A stretch of DNA of 64,000 nt. Source: Amborella trichopoda (Eukaryota > Streptophyta > Magnoliopsida > Amborellales > Amborellaceae). Location: contig NW_006497735.1 of NCBI RefSeq assembly GCF_000471905.2, forward strand, positions 2,938,381 to 3,002,380, written 5' to 3'. Position numbers and translations under genes: made by a program. The first letter of the stretch is position 1. Each line of letters opens with the position of its first letter. Positions 12,442 through 23,539 of the stretch are shown here, in pieces. Under the pieces are notes generated by a model. The model ran no database searches, was not told the DNA's origin, and worked only from the letters and a program-made list of their open reading frames with translations.

Positions 12442-12797
12442 TTGAAGAACCAGACCCCAAGAAAAAGGTCTAAAGTCAGAGATGACTATACTGGTGTCCC
12501 AGGTAGTATTGGGGTGACTACAACTCTGCGTTTTATTGGCTTAAAGATAATATGGTTCCTGTTGACTGTTACTTCAGATCCTGATTGTCGAAAACCGCTC
12601 AACCCCACTGACTCAAACATAGCAATGCCAGTTCGATGTTTTACGGATCAAAAACATACATCGACATATTGTCTACCTAAAGAGTACTGGTCATTTAAAA
12701 AAATGATCCCTCTGAAAAAAGGAAAGCCATTGTGTCTCAGTTGTCTACTTCTTTATCATTCACCTAGTGCCCCAGGTGAATATCAAAGAGGGGCAAC
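12442..12797 (+). mobile_element. 3' interior of a gypsy-like element ending in a polypurine tract
   Basis: An open frame of 148 codons with no recognised domain ends beyond AAAGAGGGGCAAC (12785-12797), a polypurine tract directly before a TRTAGACACC-type LTR start. Coding status is uncertain. Confidence 0.4.
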
Positions 12798-13750
12798 TAT
12801 AGACACCCCATGGAAATTATGGCTTAGGAAATTCCTGAGAATCTCGATTGTCAGTCCAAAGGACCATAAAAACCCTAGTAGACTATAAGCAATCTAGACC
12901 CAGTTGAAACGTCCCAAACCTGCCCAAACCTATCTGAATCGTAGTAGACCCTAAGATCTTTCCAACAATTAAAGAATTGCCTGAATTAGACCAATGGATT
13001 AAAAGATACAAGCCTTAAATGTTTTATGGGGTCAAATTATCAAAATACCCCTTGAACCAGGCCTGGATGACTTGCACGACACGCTACGGGCTGTATGGCT
13101 CGTGCGAGGCTTCGCACGTTGCATTGGGTTGTCGTGGCTCGACTGGCCCAGCAGACCCAATGACGTAGTAAAATTGTGTTTTCAAATGTATAAATCCAAA
13201 TAAATTAGGATAAATCCAAACAAATTAGAAAAAAAAAAGAGAAGAAAAGGCCTAATCCCTAATTCAAGCCTATAAATACCCCCTCTAAATTTATTCAATA
13301 TCCCATCCAGAAATCCTTAGAAAATAGGAGAAAATCCAAAAATTAGGAAAAATACCTCCAAAATACCCAAAATAGGAAAAAGCCTTAGAAAATTCCCAAA
13401 AAAATTAGAAAATATCCAAAAAGATCCCCAAAAGTCCGAAAATTTGGATTTTACCTTAGGAGACATCCAAAACCTTAAAACCACTAAAAATTCCAAAATG
13501 TGGATTTTACCTTAGGAGATCCCCAAAACCTTAGAAAACTAAGAAATACTCCTACAAGGCCAAAAAAAAAATTGTAGGTAGACCCTACCTAAAAATCTCG
13601 AAGTTTTTCCCTTCCTTAGGAACCCTAGATCAAGGTGAAAGACCTATAAATCTACCAATTTCAGCAAGCATAAGACATCAAAAAAAGAGATGGTAGCACA
13701 AATTAGAAGAATGGCTTGATCCAAACCAAAAACTCCGGGTTTCGGGTCCC
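12798..13750 (+). mobile_element. Gypsy-type LTR, right end not defined
   Basis: Begins TATAGACACCCC, one base from the common gypsy start TGTAGACACC. It contains GCCTATAAATACCCCC at about 13268, a good promoter TATA, then A-rich leader sequence with repeated AAAATTAGGAAAA and GGATTTTACCTTAGGAGA (13446, 13501). No primer site or second LTR is seen, so the right end is a guess. Confidence 0.5.
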
Positions 13751-14039
13751 CAGAAGATAAGTATTTATTTATTTATTTAGTTTAGTTTATGTTTCTTCTT
13801 TAATTTAATTTATTTTCTGTAATTTATGTTATTTCTTAGTTAGTAAAATTTCAAAGAGTTTTTAAAACAATTTACAAAGATCTGAAAACTGGCATTGCTA
13901 GTGGACTCAGTAAAGAATCGTATGTGAATAGATATGTACAGTTTCTTAGCCCATAATTCAAGCGACCACACTTTCCCTACTCTTTCATAATTTAATGTAG
14001 TTTTGTAAAGATTTGAGTTGATCTCATCCCAGAGATCGG

Positions 14040-14550
14040 TATAGATCGATGTGTAAACAACACCTTACATGCTCGAGCCGGGGCCTCTATACATGCTGGA
14101 GCTGGGCCCTTCATACATGCTCGAGCCAGGCCCTCCATACATTCCTAGGCTGGAGCTTCCATACATGCCCATTCCGTAACCACTATAAGTACCCATCTCG
14201 CTCTCCTGCCCATGCACTTCTTCCAAGCTCACTCTCATTGCATGCTCGTGTCGTGGTCAAATTGCTGGTCTGGATCCACTGCACTTGATGACACATATAG
14301 GTTGATGATCTCCTCATCTATCTTTTATTTGGTTATCTTCTTACCCTATAGGCTTTGAGGAGAGCCGCCATCTGTTTCCTAACATTGGCATGTATAATGT
14401 TACGTGGAGCAACCTCCCCCCAGATCCCTGCCAAATGCTGCTTGAACCCGTTTACTCCATTAGTTATGGCAATAATTATAAATGATTATTTCTTGTTTGG
14501 ACCAATTCTGACCCCATGCTGCCATGCAGTGTTATCATTAGATTTGGACA
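14040..14550 (-). pseudogene. BED zinc-finger hAT-like transposase relic with a Gly/Ser/Tyr repeat tail
   Basis: On the minus strand, 14545-14350 reads DNTAWQHGVRIGPNKK, a broken stretch, then NGVNGFKQHLAGIWGEVAP, close to the BED-finger region of plant hAT-like proteins (family GGI.RFKQHLAG..G.VAPC). The paired cysteines are lost to in-frame TAAs. Further along, 14250-14050 codes GMYGSSSLGMYGGPGSSMYE and continues as a 9-residue repeat (GPGSSMY-like, four units) to a TAA. The two pieces are in different frames. Confidence 0.6.
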
Positions 14551-14909
14551 TAATGATAACTATTGAGTATACAAATGGTCAAAAAATCATATTGAATGTT
14601 CGACATGAAAATTGAAATGCCCCTAATAGTAAATCATGCAACAAATAGGAATTTTAAGAAAAGAAGGACATCTATTGTCTACATTGTATAGATATGCTTA
14701 CTATTTCTCCTAAAATGGAGTAAACATTTGCACATTAATGCATCTAAGTAAATGACCTAATATACTTTATGACATTACAAAAATTCATCAGAACAATATT
14801 GCATAAAAAATCTGATAAAATGCTACCATATTATCCGATTAAAAAAAAAACATAACTTGCATTAAAAAATACACATGCTTTATAATAATAAAAAAATCAG
14901 AATAGATTA

Positions 14910-16740
14910 ACACACATTTTATGTAATGGTTTTGATTATCTTTCAAACGCACTAAATTGTAGTAAAAATGGCTCAATATCGAAGATGAAATCAATAAAAT
15001 GGCGGATTTTTCATAGTCCTAAACTTTTCATAACATGTGAGAAAGAAAAAATTCATAGAAAACATTTACTAAATAATAAATAAATTTACCTAATTTATTT
15101 GAGAGATGAAGTCTTGGTGATAAAAAACCACAAATCAATTTGGTCCAAAACGTGCTATAAATCCATCAGAATCTTCAATTTTGGATTGGGGTCATATTTT
15201 TTTTAACAGTAGTGTTTCGAGCAAAAATTGACCCACAGTCTTCTATAGATCGAATAAATCAGCACATAGATCCAGTAAATGCTGCTTTTATCTTTCAAAG
15301 GCACTAAATTGTAGAAAAACAATATTCGATATTGAAGATTTAATCACTAAAATGGCAGAAATTTCAGAACCCTAAACTTTCATCACATGCGAGCAAGAAA
15401 AAATCATTGAAAAACATTTACTTAATTATAAATAAATTTACCTTATTTATTTGAGAGATGAAGCCTTGGTGATAAAAAACCGCAGCTCAATTTTATCCAA
15501 ATGAGCTATAAATCGATCATAATCTTCAATTTTGGATTCGGGTAATGTTTTTTCAGTAGCAGTATTTTGAGCAAAAATCGACCTACAATCTTCTCGATCG
15601 AATATATCAACACACAGTTCCTATAAATGCTATGATTATCTTTCAAACACATGAAATTTTAGCAAAAATGGTTCGATATTGAAGATTTAATTGCCTAAAT
15701 GGCAGAAATTTTGGGAACCTAAGTTTTTCATCACATATGAGTAAGGAAACATTCATAAAAAAAAATTTAAACAATAAATAAATTTACCTAATTTATTTGA
15801 GAGATGAAGCCTTGTTGATAAAAAACAACAACTCAATTCGATCCAAAAAATTCTATAAATCAAATGGAATATTCAATTTTGGATTAGGGTCATGTTTTTT
15901 CAGCAACATCATTTCGTGCAAAAAATTGACCCAAAATCTTCTATAGATCGAATAAACCCAAAACACAGATTTGGTAAAGGTTTCGATTATTTTTCAAACA
16001 CACTAAACTTCAGCAAAAATGATTTGATATTGAAGATTTAAGCTTTAAAATAATAGAAATTTTAGGAACAATAAACTTTTCATCACCTGCAAGCAACAAA
16101 AGTTCATAGAATTTATTTCTAAATGATCAATAAATTTGCCTAATTTATTTGAGAGATGAAGCCTTGGGGATAGAAAGCCACAACTCAATTTGATCCAAAA
16201 CGAGCGATAAAACGATCAGAACCATCAATTTTTGATAGGGACCATGTTTATTCAGTAGTAGTATTTCGACCAAAAATCGACCTACAATCTTCTGTAAATC
16301 GAACAAATCAAAACTCAAACTCAAAGGCTTCGATTCAGTATTGAAGATTTAATGGCTAAAATGGTGGAAATTTCAAGAATCTTAAACTTTTCATCACATG
16401 TGAGCCACAATACATTCATAGAAATTTTTTTACCAAATGATAAATAAATTTACATAATTTAGTTGAGAGGTGAAGCCTTGGTGATAAAAGCCATACCTCA
16501 ATTTGATCCAAAACAAACTATAAATCGATCGAAACCTTCAACTTTGGATCGGGGTCATGTTTTTCAATAGCAGCATTTTAAAAAAAAATCAATCCACAAT
16601 CTTTTGTAGATCAAATAAATCAACACACATATCTAGTAAAGGTTTTGATTATCTTTCAAATGCACCATTTAATAAAAAAATGATTTGATATTGAAGATTT
16701 AATCCCTTAAATCGTGGAAATTTCACAAATAGTGAAAAAT
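14910..16740 (+). repeat. Satellite-like tandem array, about six ~350-bp units
   Basis: Units start at the word GATTATCTTTCAAAC near 14934, 15286, 15634, 15985, 16332 and 16647 (spacing 352, 348, 351, 347, 315). Shared landmarks are AATTTATTTGAGAGATGAAG and CAATTTTGGAT. The fifth unit lacks about 30 bp after its start word. No coding sequence. Confidence 0.9.
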
Positions 16741-17879
16741 TAGCACACAAAATTGATTGAAATTTCTTATTTTTATGAATGTTTGATTCTCAAAACCAGG
16801 TCTATAACCTTATTGATTTTGATCAATAATTTATTGGAAAAGCCCAAACTATGGTAAAAAAATAGCATAAAAAAGCTTGAGAACAGCTTCAACCCCTAAC
16901 CCCCTTCCCTTCAGTTCCTTTATCTTTCAATTCTCTAGTCTCTCATGTCCTTTCCTTTTTGGTCTCATCCTGTAAAGGTTCCTATCCATTCATTCGTTCT
17001 GTCTGTCCTTCCTTTCTCGGTTGACTTTGCTCCCGTTCTGACTCAGTGTGTGACTAGCTTATAACAAATCGCCAACTTGCTAAAGTAGAATCGTCGATCT
17101 AGGGGGAGAGCGAACAAATGATTCCCAATTTATTCACATCCGCTTACCACAATTAATTCTTTAATTTTAATTGATATGCTAGTATTTGATTGTTCTAGCT
17201 TTTCTTGTTTCAAAAAATATTTTACTTTATCATGAACATGATAAATAATATGAGTAAAATGGAAAATTCATAGGATGCAATTTCTGTAAGGCAAATAAAG
17301 CTTCACCTTGAATCATTGTCCGAAAAGCACTGGGCCATTGAAATTCTTTATGATGGCTCTAAAATCAATTTCCAATATATACTATGAAATTTGAAGCTCA
17401 AAAAATAGTTTACAGCTTGAGGATACATTAGCACTTATTTTTAGGTGAAATAGACAATCTAGATAATGTTTTACTGCATACATTCTTTTTAGGGCTTGAA
17501 ATCCTATTTTTTTTACAACAATAATGGTCAAGGCCTAATGATCATTTTGAAGGTTTACTGATGCCATAACTACAGTTTTTGAGAAGTTTTGAGGTGGGCC
17601 TTTACTTATTTTGATAGGGCTGGCCCTATCAAAACATTTTCGAATTCATAATTACCAATATACTGGAAGAGCCTCGTTAGGAGTGATCAAGAGAGAGGTG
17701 AGAGGGTGAAAAGAGAGAGGAAAGAGAGTGAGTGTGTAAGATGTGAAGTTAATTTGAGATGATTCCCTGAATCAGAAACCGAAAAGGAATCCCCTCATAA
17801 TCTTTAGATATCCTTAAACCATCCATATGAAATTAGAAATTTTCTTAACCTTGAACCTCTAGCCTTAGGAGAACCTTGC
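16741..17879. other. Intergenic; possible worn MITE near 17270-17640
   Basis: 17270-17640 resembles the minus-oriented MULE-MITE copies (AATTTGAAGCTCAAAAAATAG, GACAATCTAGATAATG, GGGCTTGAAATCC) but has no clear ends. Nothing else recognised. Confidence 0.35.
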
Positions 17880-18110
17880 AATAAAAATAAAATTCAAGAA
17901 TCCTATTTTTGGAAAGGCAACAAGAGAAATATTATTCTTTCCTTTTGATATAATGTAACAAGACAGAAAAGTATATATTGCATGTAACATGATAGAAAGT
18001 GTCCATTATACTGTTATAATACTCTTATATATACAATGAAAGAACCACCACAATGTTAGTGTGGGTACAATTACTTTTTAGAATTTCCTTTTTCTCTTTA
18101 AACTTCCTCA
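17880..18110 (+). repeat. Left copia LTR
   Basis: Shares AGAGAAATATTATTCTTT, ATATATTGCATRTAACA, ACAATGAAAGAACCACCAC and the end TTCYTCA with the right LTR. It carries TATATATAC-like promoter sequence near 18028. Confidence 0.75.
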
Positions 18111-18174
18111 GTAATAAAAACAAAATTAAAAAATCCTAGTTTTGGAAAGGCAAAAAGAGAAATATTATTCTTTC
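18111..18174 (+). repeat. Truncated LTR start in tandem with the left LTR
   Basis: GTAATAAAAACAAAATT through ATTATTCTTTCC repeats the first 64 bp of the LTR, immediately after the ...CTCA end of the left LTR, and then jumps into minus-strand RT. The joint resembles a two-LTR junction. Confidence 0.75.
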
Positions 18175-20870
18175 CTGCCATTGGTGTCGAAATAGATTTA
18201 GTACCTAATATTTGGGCACCAACAAGATGATTCGGAGCATATTTACTTTGTGACAAAAAGATTCCACCAAGAAAATAAGAAACCTCTATGCCAAGAAAAT
18301 AGTGAAGAGGTCCAAGATCTTTCATTGCAAAATCTCTTCCAAGTTGAGAAATAAACCATTACAAAATATTTGAATTATCCCATGTAACAATAATATCATT
18401 GACACCGAGGAGAAGAATAATAGTACCATGAGTAGTGCAGCAAACAAATAGAGATAAATCAACTATACTGCAATAAAACCCCAGTGATAGTAAATAGGCA
18501 CTAAATCGATCAAACCAGGCCTAATGTGCTTGCTTGAGACCAAATAAAGCTATTTTTAATTTGCAGACATGATTTGGATATTCTGAGCTAACAAAACCAG
18601 GAGGTTGTTCCATAATTACATGTTCCTTAAGAAAGAAAGTTATGCAGAAAGACATTTTTAACGTCATGTTGTTTCATAGGCCAGTAACAAACAATAGCTA
18701 TGGTGAGTACAATTCGAATACTAGCATGATTAATAACATGACTATATGTTTCAGAGAAATTAACTCCAACGGCAACTAACAACATTCATATCTGAAAGAC
18801 GATGAACTAGCTCCCAAGTGGAATTAACATGTAGGGCTTCAATGTCCTCTTCCATTGTACGATGTCAACCAAGATGACCCAACACAGACTTGATAGACTT
18901 AGGTTCTGAAGGAATAGTTTCGAAAGTAAAATAATTTGAGACTGTTGCCATGGAAGCAAAAATTTGAGGTTTTAGAGTACTATTTTGAGTTCTTGTAAGC
19001 ATGTGATGATGAGAGCGCTCAGGGGCCTGTGAAAAATTAGATTGGTTAGTTTCTTGGGTGTCAACATTTTCATCACCATGATCATGTGCTACATCATCTT
19101 CGACATATGTGTTGGTGTTATAATGGTGGAATCTTTCTCTACCAGAGAAGTTGGAGAGATATCATTATTGATGTACAAATCAGTTAGAGGAGTAGACACA
19201 TCCGGGGCATCCCTTATGGGTGGTCTATGCGGAGGTGAAGAATAAGAAGAAGAAGTTTTATGTCAGATTTGTAAGTAGACAACTCCCCCTAAACAGATAC
19301 ACTATCAAACAAAAAATTTGGATTAGCATATGGAAAAATATTTTCATCAAATACAACATGTCTGGAAATAAATACTCGCCCTGTGGGTGGATGCAGACCT
19401 ATGTAACCCTTATGCTGAATCTTGTAACAAAAAAATACACATAGAAGAGAACGAGGACAAAATTTATCTACAACATAGTCTCGAAGGTACGAAAAACACT
19501 GACATTGTAGGCGGCCAAATAATAATGAACATAGTGAATCCATTTGCAAATTAGTTGAAGGAATCCTACTTATGACAAAGACTGCGGCATGTAAAGCTTT
19601 AACCCAAAACCGTTTAGAAATTCTTACATGAAACATCATTGTAAGCCTTAATTCTATATTATTTATATGTTTCAGGTCAGCGATTCCATTTTGTTCAGGG
19701 GTTCCTGGATATGATATCTGTTGCACAATTCCATGATCAGTAAGATGAGCAATGAGTTATTTCTTAGCAAACTCACCACCTCCATCACATTGAAAAATTC
19801 GAATTCGTTTCTCAAATCTCTTCAACCATACGATAAAATTTTACAAATGCAGAGAAAAATTTAGATTTTCTTTTCAAAGGATAAATCCAAGAAAAGCGAG
19901 TATAATCGTGTACAAACACCATATAAAAGCGACAACTTTGATTAGATAAAATTGAAGCAGGACCCCATAGATCTGAATGAATCTTAAAAAGAGGTTATGT
20001 AGAGGTCTTATCAATACTACTAAACTAGAGTTTACAACTTTTTTTGATCCGATAACTAGTACAATTAGAATGAGGTTTATTCCATGCATCAACATTAATC
20101 AAATGTTTAGATTCTAAGTAGCGAATTACTTTATTTTGAGGATGTCCAAGTCATTTATGCCACACATCTTTTGATGTTCTCTTATTTCGATTAGAAAATA
20201 AAGCTTCCTTCACAACCTCAAGTGTATAAAGTCCGCCTTTTCTGCTCCCGTTGACTAGAGTTCTCCTTGTGTTCATTTCTTTATTTAGAAAACCATTTGA
20301 TGAGAACTAAAAATTATAAAGAAAATATTTTATAAATTGGCTAACATATAATAAATTATTTTTCATCTCTAGCATCAAAAGAACATTAGAAATATTAATT
20401 TTTTTAGAGCCAACATCAATATTTATATTACTAACATGTGAAATAGTCAATTGCTCACCATTGCCAATCATGACCGTGTCTCTACCACTATGAGGGTGAA
20501 GATTTTGTAGTTTACTTGGGTCTCCTGTCATTTGAGTTGAGGCACCAGTGTATGGGAACTATTTTAAGTCGTGGGTATTTGCTATCTTCACTGCATTAAG
20601 AGCTTGATAAATGTCTTTTTCTTGGTACGTATGATTGAATCGGTGCCAGCACTTCAATGTAGATTGTCCAAATTTTTCACAAATTTGACACTTTTCTTAG
20701 GATACCTGAGTTGATTGCTGGATCTGTGAATCTTGTTGGAACCTTTTATTCACGTATTGCATAGATGTACCACCACAGTTAATCCTGTTTTTCATACTAG
20801 GACAAAACATATTGAGTTAGACTATTATTTTGTACGTGAAAAGGTTGCCCTTGGGTTACTTGTCACTGAA
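18175..20870 (-). pseudogene. Copia gag-protease-integrase-RT, minus strand, inactive
   Basis: From right to left on the minus strand: knuckle CQICEKFGQSTLKC (near 20670) with the histidine replaced; protease side MTGDPSKLQNLHPHSGRD (20531-20470); integrase core in broken frames (20095-19874); integrase C-part SYPGTPEQNGIADLKH to GRVFISRHVVFDE (19726-19330); RT with EEDIEALHVNSTWELV (near 18850) and LLGVNDIIVT (near 18400) where the family has YVDD; then MKDLGPLHYFLGIEV (18325) and STPMAG at the break. Many stops; clearly dead. Confidence 0.8.
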
Positions 20871-20883
20871 TTATTTCTTTACG

Positions 20884-20991
20884 TAACCAAGTAGCTGATA
20901 TCTTCACGAAGCCATTGCCTCAAGATACTTTTCAAGGTCTTTGCTTCAAACTCAGACTTCAGATGCCTCCCTAGCTGACTTTGAGAGGGAG
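20884..20991 (+). pseudogene. Copia RNase H end and polypurine tract, + strand
   Basis: Reads NQVADIFTKPLPQDTFQGLC then a stop and TTTGAGAGGGAG, the normal end of copia pol just before the 3' LTR. Its orientation is opposite to the interior it touches. Confidence 0.75.
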
Positions 20992-21229
20992 TAATAAAAA
21001 CAAAATTCAAGAATTTTAGTTTTGGCAAAGCAACAAGAGAAATATTATTCTTTTTTTTTGAGAGAATGCAATAAGATAGGAAAATATATATTGCATATAA
21101 CAAGATAAGAAAGTGTCTATTATACCATTGTAATACTATTATTCATACAATGAAAGAACCACCACAATGTTAGTGTAAGTTACAATTACGTTTTAGAAGT
21201 TCCTTTCTCTCTCTCTCTAAAATTCTTCA
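20992..21229 (+). repeat. Right copia LTR
   Basis: Begins TAATAAAAACAAAATTC right after the polypurine tract and ends ...AAATTCTTCA. About 238 bp, slightly longer than the left LTR because of a T run and CT repeats. Confidence 0.75.
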
Positions 21230-22239
21230 CCATGGAGGGTAAGAACTTTTGAGGAAAAGCTAAATTTAGGTTCCATCTTTCATTGCAAACTTTAAAACCT
21301 AAAATCAGTGGCATGGTAGGACCCATGAAGCAAGCATGACATGTCCTCTAGCAAAAATATATGAAAGATGCTCAAGTCGTAATCCTCGAGGAGATATTTC
21401 CAGGTTGTAAAACCCAAAGTAGGATTGCAGTCGATATGCTAATGGCCCTGATGGGATGGCTACCCTCTGGCCATATGGTTCTCGGAATTCAAGTTTCAAC
21501 TCATCAAAGCTGTTTGTTTTTTTGCCTTTCACCTGTCCCTCAAGGACCAAAAATAAAACAAAGAACAACAATTTTAAACTCATTGCAACTTAGGGACTCC
21601 AGACCTAAATCAAATCAAACCACAAACTTAGTGCAAAGTTAGAGCAAACCTAGACGAACATTTCCTTCTAGCCTGCAAGCTTTCGAGGAACATCCTAAGG
21701 AATCTTCTCTCAGGAGTTCGAGAAGACTTCCAGATGAATAACCCCGGGTGCCGTTGTGCCCAACCCCAACTCCAGGTGATTTGAGCCGCAGCTCCTAGGG
21801 CTGGGCCTCTAGGTACTTTGTTTTTACTTTCTTCTTTATTTTGTTTATTGTTCTTACCTCTTTATTTTGTTTTTCCATTTCTACAAAGCATTTCGAAATC
21901 TCCTCCTTCATATTCTTACTGATTTCCGATGTTTCCCTGTTTTACACAAATCTGAGCCAGTTGTTGGTCAACAATCTGCGAGGAAGAAATCCCTTTGAGG
22001 CAGATTCCTCACAAATTAGAATTTCACAAATTAGAATTTGATGGGACCTTCTCTCCGCTGACACCATGATTTAACATGAATGAGGACGGGATGGACTTTA
22101 GGTAGCTTGTTCATTTTGCCTGTAAACAACTTACATATTGATGTGAGACTCAAGAAAAAATAAAGCCATTTCATATTCTTCTCTCGTTGTATTTTATTTG
22201 ATAGTGATATGGAGATGGCTCGAGTGGCAATTGTTTATA

Positions 22240-22632
22240 GGGAAAAGTTTATATAAGGTTGCAACCTCATAATGTAGAGCTGTGGAGGCACTTCAAAAAT
22301 CTATCGGAAAATGTACTTTTAATGTTGAAAAACCTTCTGCTTGATCATCTCGACATCGAGATGTATGACCATGAAAACTAAAAAGATTTTAAGTATCAGA
22401 AATAGTGCATTTTACAACATATTATCTACACCGTCCATTTTCAATATTTTCATATGTTTATAGATCTACTTGATTTTAACTATTTTTGAAATTTAGATTT
22501 TTATAATTAGATATAAAAATAGATTTTCAGATAATCCTAAGAACATTTTACATCAAAATTATATACCATGATAAAATTTGAGGCACACCTTACCTCTATA
22601 GCTACGGGTGCATCCGAAGGCCAACTGCACCC
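22240..22632 (+). mobile_element. MULE-type MITE, copy A, 9-bp duplication
   Basis: Begins GGGAAAAGTTTATATAAGG with GGTTGCAACCTC, ends GCCAACTGCACCC. Flanked by perfect TTGTTTATA on both sides (22231-22239, 22633-22641). Unit 2 keeps the empty site (one TTGTTTATA at about 37842), proving insertion after the duplication. Confidence 0.9.
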
Positions 22633-23238
22633 TTGTTTATATCCTGCTCATTCTAGAAGTACATAAAAGACTAATTGATCTTTAACATAAATCACCTTCC
22701 AATAGTATAGTTTATAATGTGGGCCTTCGTGAATGTCGTACATAATAAACATAATCAAATTAAAATACTTTTCACAACTATATTTGGGGATCTATTGGTT
22801 AGGTATCCCTTCTTCTTAGCAAAATGATTTATCCTTTACCCATACAATAGTAAATTTTATGCACCTTTGGGCATTCATGAACCTTTGGGAATGGCACATT
22901 TATATTGAAAACATTAAAATTATCAAATTTCAGGCGCATTCTTACATGCTCATTTTAAATATCTAATGCCAAATGTCTCCCTCATAATTATGCCATGGGA
23001 TTCTAAACCAAAGGCGGGACCACCAATTTTGGAAATTTTTTTTTGGCAAATTTGACCCAAGAACACTGACTACCATACATGATGTAAATTGCTCAACCAT
23101 AAGATGCTCTTTTTAATATTTATTTAGATTAATCATAAGATTTCAGGACGAAAGTCATAATTGTCTCTTTTTATGTGGCTAATAAATAATCTACCAAACT
23201 TTAAAAACCCATTACATTGAGGACCAACTTGCATTAGT

Positions 23239-23247
23239 CATAAATAC
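23239..23247 (+). promoter_or_regulatory. Possible TATA box of NPF copy 1
   Basis: CATAAATAC about 205 bp before the ATG. The same word lies upstream of copy 2 (40801-40809) and in the orphan promoter (49750-49758). No transcription start evidence is available. Confidence 0.35.
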
Positions 23248-23451
23248 AACACGTTTCCAAGTGCCAAGGCACTGAAAAGTCTCAAGTCCTCGTCATTCTC
23301 TTTCTTTTATATTTGGTCCCAACCATGGTCTAGCACTACACCCTTCTATCTAGCTCCTCTAGTGCTCTTACATTAAAGCTTCATTAAATCCATCAGATCT
23401 TCTTAACCTGATCATCTGCTTCCTTAAATCTTTATTTTCACAATTTCAGCC

Positions 23452-23539
23452 ATGAATCAAGACGGCTTAATAGATCGGAAGGGGAATCCCATCAACAAGC
23501 AAAAACATGGAGGACCTAGAGCTTCATTTTTAACACACT
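23452..23539 (+). CDS. NPF: NPF copy 1 exon 1
   Basis: Starts with ATG preceded by cagcc and codes for 29 residues plus one base of the next codon. It includes HGGPRASF, the usual cytosolic lead-in to helix 1 (HGG.RA). The donor is GTAAGA at 23540. The length of 88 nt is identical in all three copies, which supports the start. Confidence 0.85.

Larger units (their letters stand above)
17880..21229. mobile_element. Rearranged copia element: + strand LTRs around an inverted interior
   Basis: Two + oriented LTRs (17880-18110 and 20992-21229) enclose gag, protease, integrase and RT sequence that reads on the minus strand (18175-20870), while the RNase H end and polypurine tract next to the right LTR (20884-20991) read on the + strand. 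A 64-bp LTR start follows the left LTR directly. No target duplication could be matched at the outer ends. Confidence 0.75.

Noticed and set aside
21305-21642. Overlapping 92- and 93-codon frames on opposite strands
   Set aside because: Neither shows a domain; the region is part of the duplicated non-coding flank.
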